NCBI GenBank assembly: GCA_036365145.1
Contig: JAEOAD010000034.1
Span: 19,931,501-19,995,500, forward strand
Origin: Orientallactaga sibirica
Taxonomy: Eukaryota > Chordata > Mammalia > Rodentia > Dipodidae
Direction of reading: 5' to 3'
Length of the DNA stretch: 64,000 nt
The notes under the pieces were generated by a model, which saw only the letters and a program-made list of their open reading frames with translations, did no database searches and was not told the origin of the DNA. Numbering within the stretch: the stretch's first letter is position 1; every line of letters begins with the position of its first letter. Positions 57,801 to 64,000 of this stretch are shown piece after piece. The translations under genes and the position numbers were made by a program.

Positions 57801-59280
57801 AATATTGTTTGGAAACTTGGACTGGACTGTCATGGCTTCCGAAAATGAGGGAAAACTCAAATTTATCTGTAATCTAATTTCTAAGTTATTTTTCAGGGCT
57901 TGGTGAGCCAGTGACTTTGTTTTTATTGTTATATTTAACTTGCTGAAGGGAGAGAATTAAAATAAATATTTTGTTCCAAATGATGTCTTGTTTTCTTCTT
58001 TTTAAATTATTTGGTCAATGTCACCATGTGCACCCAGGGACAATGCTAACCATGTTTCATTTGACATCTCATTAACCCATGTAATAATTATTGAGACTTA
58101 ATTTTATTCTAGTATTAGAATTAAAGGTGGAGCTCAGAACACTGTACTTCCTTTACCAGGAAGACTGTAGAACAAACTGATTTTCATTGTATGTTCCACC
58201 TTAAATTAGCTACAGAAAGTTCTCTCAGTCTCCAAAGGCTGTGCCTTACAGCTGGGTCTCCTTTTGATCACTTCACTGGGATCCATTCCCTTGAGCTTCC
58301 TCCATACCACTACTTCATCAATTCAATAGCATGTCACTATTTGCCTCTGCCTGATAAGGTCACACAGCATGTTGACAACTTTGGTTAAGACAATTCTAGA
58401 AAAGATCTTATCTGACACATAACTATATTCCTGATTCTCTCAAATCCATCCTTGGAGCAGTGTTTCCAATTCCAGACTCCTTGACTCCATTTAATCCCTC
58501 CATGCATTCTAAGACACTTTAAGAATTACTCATCATAATTCAAACTTTCCTTTAATAAAACAGCCCCATGTACTCCCTTAAATAGGCCATGTTCTGAGAT
58601 CTATTTAATATTCATGTATAGCCATATTTATTTCCAGATGTCCCGTCTGAGTCCTACAAGCAGCCTTCTCCATAGCTCTGGCAGATATACACACACCAAT
58701 TATCTGTGACCACTAGAGCCTTTGCTTTGTTCTCCCTCTACAACTGGTCTACAATTGTTTCTTGTGCATTTGTTTTCTTCTCCCAACTTGACCATGAACT
58801 ACTTGATGACAATAATGTGTATGCAGAAGTTATGTAGTAAATGTGTGTTGATTGATTTACCACTTTTGTAACTCAGTGCTCCTGGACTGCTCTCTGCTCT
58901 CACCCTCTCCTGGTCACCTGGTTAAATAAACTCTTGAAAAATACTTACTGAATGAAATAATGAACTAGTAATAACTAAATATAAGGTGCTATTGTAATAA
59001 TTGGCTGGGAAAGACAGATATTTGGATACCATGTGGAATTCTGTGGCAGCATTGGAATGCCACTGCATATATGGAGGTCTGGCAGAGTACAACCTGTGGT
59101 TGGATTTGGGCATAAGAGGTTGAGGGTGGGAGTGGGAAAAAATGAGCAGGAGTCATTAAGTCTGGGATGAAATGGAAGGTCTGAGCAGGGAAGAAAGTAG
59201 CTGAATAAAAAACTGACTTATGGGATTGAAAAACCAGGTGTGTAAATCAATTGATCAGTAACAACATTGGTAATAAAGAA
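57801..59280. other. Unique-looking interval
   Basis: About 1.5 kb without recognised genes or repeats. Confidence 0.4.
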
Positions 59281-59365
59281 ATTACTCTCTCTCCCTCTCT
59301 CTCTTTCCCTCTCTCTGCCCTTTTCTCTCTGAAATAAGTAAAAATAAAATATTTTAATTTTTTTT
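59281..59365 (+). repeat. CT-rich run and A-tail, probable SINE 3' remnant
   Basis: 'ctctctgcccttttctctct' followed by 'aaaataaaatattttaattt' resembles the end of a B2-like SINE without its body. Confidence 0.5.
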
Positions 59366-59371
59366 TAAAAA

Positions 59372-59606
59372 AGGGGCTAGAGAGATGGCTTAGAGGTTTA
59401 GATGTTTATCTGCAAGACAAAAGGATCCAGGTTTAATTCCCCAGGACCACATAAGCCAGATGCACAAGGTGGCACATGTGTCTGGAGTTCATCTGCAGTG
59501 GTTGTATGTTCAGATATGCCCCTTCTCTCTCTACCTCCCTTTTCTCTCTCTCTCTCTCTCTCTGCCTCTTTATCTCTCAAATAAATAAAATAAAACATTT
59601 AAAAAA
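59372..59606 (+). mobile_element. B2-like SINE
   Basis: 'ggggctagagagatggctta' head, 'taattccccaggaccacata', 'gatgcacaaggtggcacatg', (CT)n and AAATAAATAAAATAAAAC tail. Confidence 0.94.
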
Positions 59607-59782
59607 ATAAATGATGATATTACAAGAAGACAGCCTGTGGCTTGATGTTTATGCTCTGAGTTTATAAAATCTTTATTATAAATCAGAAACTTAAATGTAG
59701 ATAGGCATACTTTAGGCTTGGAGATTATTGAAGATCAGAGCCTGCTTCCTGTAGCCCTGGTAACATTAGAAATAAAACATCT

Positions 59783-59997
59783 TGGTCTAGAAAGATGGCT
59801 CAGTGGTTAAATACACTTGCTTGCAAAGCCTGATGACCTGGGTTTGATTCCTCAGTACCCATATAAAGCCAGATACACAAAGTAAGACATGCATCAAGTT
59901 CATTTGCGGTGATAGGAAGCCCTGCTGTGCCCATTATCTCTCTCTCTCTCTCTCTCTCTCCTCTCTCTAACATAATAAATAAATATTTTTTTAAAAG
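59783..59997 (+). mobile_element. B2-like SINE with target-site duplication
   Basis: 'ggtctagaaagatggctcag' head, (CT)n and AATAAATAAATA tail. 'aaacatct' precedes (about 59775) and follows (59998-60005). Confidence 0.92.
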
Positions 59998-60005
59998 AAA
60001 CATCT

Positions 60006-60359
60006 CAATTTGCTCTCCATAGTTGGGGAAGAACCACTTCTTCCTGACCAGAACAAAATTCTTTGTTCCTGATTGGATCCTGCCAATCACTCCACCTGGT
60101 CAAGAGACCATCCATCACATATAGACATGCTAAAGAGGTCAGAGGAATAGTTATTGCCTTAAAGAAATAATGCTCTATATTACCAAGAAGCTTCTATATT
60201 GGGATTGATGCTTAGACTTACAGAAAGCCTACCCAAATATTTTCTAGGTTCTAACACAGAAAAAGCATAACTTTCCTTTTCCCTTCTCTTTGCATGCTGG
60301 CCTAAACATGCTTGTCTGACTCTTTGGAACTTTTCCACCTTTATAGGCCCAGTCTCAAG
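60006..60359. other. Unassigned interval
   Basis: Nothing recognised. Confidence 0.4.
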
Positions 60360-60490
60360 CCTTCCTCTCTTATTATTATTATTGTTTTAAGTAGAAACTT
60401 CATATGGATACATCATGTGTTGGTACCATCATTTCCCTCTTCCCTGCCCCCACTCCACTGGGGGCCCTCTCTTTTGGAAAATCCTTCCAC
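60360..60490 (-). mobile_element. Possible L1 3' end fragment
   Basis: 'catgtgttggtaccatcatt' and 'ccccactccactgggggccc' resemble the reversed extreme 3' end of the L1s here; short and uncertain. Confidence 0.35.
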
Positions 60491-61299
60491 TCTCTATGTT
60501 TTCTCTCCTCACCTACTTGTTTTCATTCCTTCATTTCTTTCTGATGCAAGTCTTACCCACTCAAATCTAGCCAATCTGGGCCAAGAAAGACCCTGTTGCT
60601 CTCAAAATCTGCAACAATTATGCATTTTTGAAAACAAAGTTTCATAAAACATATTAAATAATGATTAATGATATATGTACTGGAGTTTCTGGTTGGGGTA
60701 TAATGATGTCTACAACTTATTTTGAAATGTATCACAAATAATATGAATTTGTATATCCTTATTTATGAGTATAGTAACATGTTAATTACTGCATTTAACT
60801 GGTAGATATATGTACATATGCAGAAAACATGCATTTTTATATCCACTTAAAATATTTATATTAAAATGTTGAAGAAAATACAATGTAGAACAATTGCTTC
60901 GATTCCCTTAAAAGAAATTATGTAGGATCTTACAATGATGAATGAAATGCTAGCTCATTAAGTAGAATTAGGTAGAAGTTTCCAGGGTGGTGATATATCC
61001 CCATATGGACAGAGGGTTTAATAGTCTATCAGGCACAAAGTCTGATGATTGCAAGCAGAGACTCTGGAAGACTAGTTGGTCTCTGTTTCTTAGCTATGAC
61101 AATTTGGTTACTCTGTTCCTCCATCCCTTCATTAGTCAAATCAGTATAAGAACTTTCCAGGGTTATTGTGAACATTCGGTGAATCAGTAAATATAAAATG
61201 CTTGAAAAGTACCCAGAAATGAACAAACTCTACATTAATGAAACTTGCTACATAATTATAATAATTATTAAATATTCCAATTTCTTTTTTGGAATAGAA
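60491..61299. other. Unassigned AT-rich interval
   Basis: No gene or repeat recognised. Confidence 0.4.
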
Positions 61300-61400
61300 A
61301 TAACCAATTACCTTACAGCTAAAGAAACCGAGGTCTTTAAGTGAAACTTCTTGTCCAAAGCCATGTGGATTAGTCAGAGATAATAGTGGGTCTAAATTCA
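61300..61400 (-). repeat. MIR fragment
   Basis: 'ttacagctaaagaaaccgag' and 'cttgtccaaagccatgtgga' follow the reversed MIR core. Confidence 0.55.
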
Positions 61401-61544
61401 AGCTTCCCTTGCTTTTTTCAAAATGTGCTTCTCCCTGTCTTCCATCACCCATTGCCAACTCCAAGGTGGAAAGAAAGCTGAGTGTCCAGCTGAGTACCTG
61501 GCACATAGTACTCATTGAAAAGTTCATGATGATAAAGTTTATTT

Positions 61545-61760
61545 ACAGCACTTACTGAGTCTATTACCCTTCTAAGTACCACATATTATCTCAAAGAATC
61601 CTCATAAAATCTCTAAAGGGTTCAGTTTTATTGCCACGCCCTTCCCCCAGATGAGAGCAGAAGCTTTAGGAAGTGTATATTGCTCAAGATTCCACAAGCT
61701 ACTAAGGTTGAGCCTTGGTTCCATCTGGTTCCCTAGCCCATGCGCTTTAACAACCCTGTA
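61545..61760 (-). repeat. MIR element
   Basis: In order: 'gcacttactgagtctattac', 'tctcaaagaatcctcataaa', 'ttgctcaagattccacaagc', 'tagcccatgcgctttaacaa'. This covers most of a reversed MIR. Confidence 0.7.
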
Positions 61761-62535
61761 ACACTTGCATGAATGAAGGGGAAGTTGCTTCAAAGCTTTG
61801 CCGAATGGTAGAAATTAGTAAGACTTGAGCTGTTTTACCCTTAATCCACAGAGCTCCCCCTGAGTCTTTCTCATCATAGATGCATTGTATTACCAGCAAA
61901 TGAGAATGTTTTGATGAATTAGGCAAACGTTCCAATTGCTTGTACATTGCAACATCTTCCCTTCAAAAGCCAGGGAATGTAGACTGTACGTTCTTTGTCC
62001 AGCTTGTCTGAATGCGTCAACACTGTCTGGGAGGCACAGAGGTGGATGCCTTCCTAGCAGGGGTGAAGCCTCCTCCTGGATGTTCAGCTCCTGTATTTGT
62101 AACGTTGCCATGTACTATACTCCCAGGCCAAGGAATGAAGGGGCCCGTGGTCCCAGCCACCTCAAATTATGCAAGCCAAGAAAAATGTGCAAATCACATG
62201 AGAAAAACAGGCAGTCCCCAAACATCTTTCTTTGTTCATTTCTGTTCCCTGATGCTTTGATTGCAGTCTTGCACTTAGAAATTTCAAGATAAGTATCAGC
62301 AGCTGGATACTGAGTAAATCAGAGTCACGGACTCTGTCTAAATAATGAAGTTTCAAAAGCATGAATTTATGCCCAACAGCTTGAAGAGCAGGACTTAGTG
62401 AAAAAGGAGGGGGAGCTGTTCTAGGCTTTGGCCGGAGGAACTGTGGACATGTCTGTGCATGCCTGAACTTGCCTGATAAAGCCACAGGGAGACTAGGAGC
62501 TGCCAGATCCAGACACAAGAGGCCTGCTTGCTGGG
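61761..62535. other. Unassigned interval upstream of an A-run
   Basis: Relatively GC-rich for the window. No exon, SINE or known repeat recognised before the A-tract. Confidence 0.35.

Positions 62536-62574
<39 letters not shown>
62536..62574. repeat. A39 tract
   Basis: Pure A-run of 39 bases with no recognised SINE, L1 or AATAAA in front of it. Confidence 0.97.
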
Positions 62575-62575
<1 letters not shown>

Positions 62576-63305
62576 CAGAGTAAGGGAAGAATTAGGAAGG
62601 AGAACATACATCTTGAGATTTGTTGGCTGAGAAGAGGTTGCACAGTGACTGACCGCTGCAGTGACAACAAGCTAAACTCTAAACTCTCATCTTTTGAGAA
62701 ACTATTGACAAGATCCTGGGTTCACATTAATTCTCTCCACAATCCTGAAATTTGGATGCCATTGGCCACATTCTTTATATTGTAAAATGTAAAATCTGAG
62801 ATTGAGTGGTATAGCAAAAGGTAATGTAAATATGAGAAAGAAAATTCAAGAAGGCTTGAAGAGTATACAAAGATGTCATTAGAGCAGTTTTATTCCATGT
62901 AAAATTGTACAAGAAGTAAAAAAAAAAAAAAAAAAACAAGTAGTAATTTCAAGAAGCAAGGAAATGGGATTATCTGAGAGTGATCACTTGAGCCATTGCA
63001 TGGTTCAGAGGAAGGAAGGTGTCAAGAGTGACTACTGGTGTTCTTTGTTATGTCTACTTTATAGTAGTGTGCTTAACTGTGATTAGAAACAATTAAGTTA
63101 CAATTCAGATTAGAAACAATTAAGAAATTAGGAAAGAGTAAAAGGTTAATGAGAAATTTAGCTTTAAAAACATTCAATATATTCATGATAATGCCTATAG
63201 AGCCTTCAGGAGATATCCGTAGACAGATGTATGAATGTGATGTTCAGAAGAACATCTGGGCTCAAGAAACAGGTAACAAATCATTGTTATTAAGATGCTA
63301 ACTGA
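62575..63305. other. Unassigned AT-rich interval
   Basis: Contains an A-run at about 62919-62936 and a local repeat of 'gattagaaacaattaag' at about 63080 and 63108. No gene recognised. Confidence 0.4.
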
Positions 63306-63412
63306 AGCTGGGCATGGAGGAGCATGCCTTTAATCCCAGCACTTGGGAGGCAGAGGTAGGAGGAGCGCCATGAGTTCAAAGCCACCCTGAGACTACAGAA
63401 TGAATTCTGCTC
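63306..63412 (+). mobile_element. B1-type SINE, 3'-truncated
   Basis: 'gctgggcatggaggagcatg', 'cccagcacttgggaggcag', then stops after 'gactacagaatgaattc'. Confidence 0.9.
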
Positions 63413-63745
63413 TACCAGCTAGCTGTGGAAAGCTCTGTTTACAGGGTTAACATTTAAGAAAGCTGCCTCTCTTTCTCCATCATCACAGCTGTGACAGGCT
63501 CTCCAAATGTTCCCTGGGCTATGAATCTTCACTGTTAAGTCTCATTGCATCAGGGCTTAGGTAAGGAATGAAACCTCCTCTCAGCTACAACCTGTGCCCC
63601 TGTATAGGGATGTGGCATTCCAAGCCTAACTTACCTGAAAAACTTTCTGCATGTGTTCCAGATAGCACTAATTAATGACTATAAAACACGGAACCAGAAA
63701 AGGAATGGCCACCATCACACAAGATGGAATTAGAGTACTTCTTTT
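63413..63745. other. Unassigned interval
   Basis: Nothing recognised. Confidence 0.4.
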
Positions 63746-63764
63746 AAAATCCCTCCATTGCAAG

Positions 63765-63931
63765 CCGGGAGTGGTGGCACACGCCTTTAATCCCAGCACT
63801 CAGGAGGCAAAGGTAGGAGGATTGGCCTGAGTTCAAGGTCACTCTGAGACTACATAATGAATTCTAGATCAATCTGGGCTAGAGTGAGACTCTACTTCAA
63901 AACAAAACAAAACAAAATAACAACAACAACA
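63765..63931 (+). mobile_element. B1-type SINE with perfect target-site duplication
   Basis: 'gccgggagtggtggcacac', 'cccagcactcaggaggcaa', (CAAAA)n/(CAA)n tail. Flanked by 'aaaatccctccattgcaag' at 63746-63764 and 63932-63950, a 19-bp duplication without a mismatch, so a recent insertion. Confidence 0.96.
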
Positions 63932-64000
63932 AAAATCCCTCCATTGCAAGATACCCTCCTCTCTGAGATACCTTCAAATCATCACTCCTTTTATTGAGCA

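Noticed and set aside
62162..62785. Frames with poly-Phe or poly-Lys
   Set aside because: Generated by the A39 tract; no conserved sequence on either side.

Overview
This window is mammalian, and almost certainly rodent, nuclear DNA with no convincing protein-coding host gene. It is AT-rich and intergenic or intronic in character, built of interspersed repeats separated by unique-looking sequence. The dominant SINEs are B1-type (7SL-derived) copies with the phrase 'gaattccaggtcagcctgg' and ~200-bp B2-like (tRNA-derived) copies that open 'ggctggagagatggctta' and end in (CT)n plus AAATAAATAAA. I associate this pair with jerboas (Dipodoidea, for example Jaculus). Rodent is firm; jerboa is a judgement from memory. 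B4-like SINEs, MIR, MER5A-type, MaLR and ERVL LTR copies fit the same assignment.

Layout. 1-3443 and 9313-12757 are ~99% identical and form the visible part of a ~9.3-kb tandem duplication whose breakpoint lies inside an L1 3'UTR. The spacer 3444-9312 holds an L1 tail, a minus-strand L1 lacking ORF2, several SINEs and an old L1 ORF2 fragment. 11338-17510 carries two more plus-strand L1 tails, one followed by a possible 3' transduction and one with a mosaic 3'UTR. 17.5-26.9 kb is older unique-looking sequence with nested LTRs and L1 3'UTR pieces. 26889-31367 is a defective minus-strand class II-type endogenous retrovirus with intact 6-bp target-site duplications and a heavily rearranged 3' LTR. 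31.9-33.3 kb is another L1 tail. 38235-40108 is a complete LTR-internal-LTR MaLR element with 5-bp target-site duplications. 48026-55133 is a near full-length minus-strand L1 with ORF1, ORF2 and ~100-bp 5'UTR monomers, into which two B1s, a B2-like SINE, a short retrocopy and a solo ERVL-type LTR have inserted. The last 9 kb is SINEs, microsatellites, MIRs and sequence I cannot assign.

The elements do not form a pathway. The biology is retrotransposon dynamics: L1 as the driver of SINE, retrocopy and MaLR insertion, L1 3'UTRs as recombination points, and L1 variants that have lost ORF2 or exchanged 3'UTR blocks. The most unexpected pattern is a splice-acceptor-like block at the same place in seven L1 3'UTRs from visibly different subfamilies. 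All alignments were made by eye, so identities and most ends are approximate; ends are exact only where a target-site duplication is quoted.
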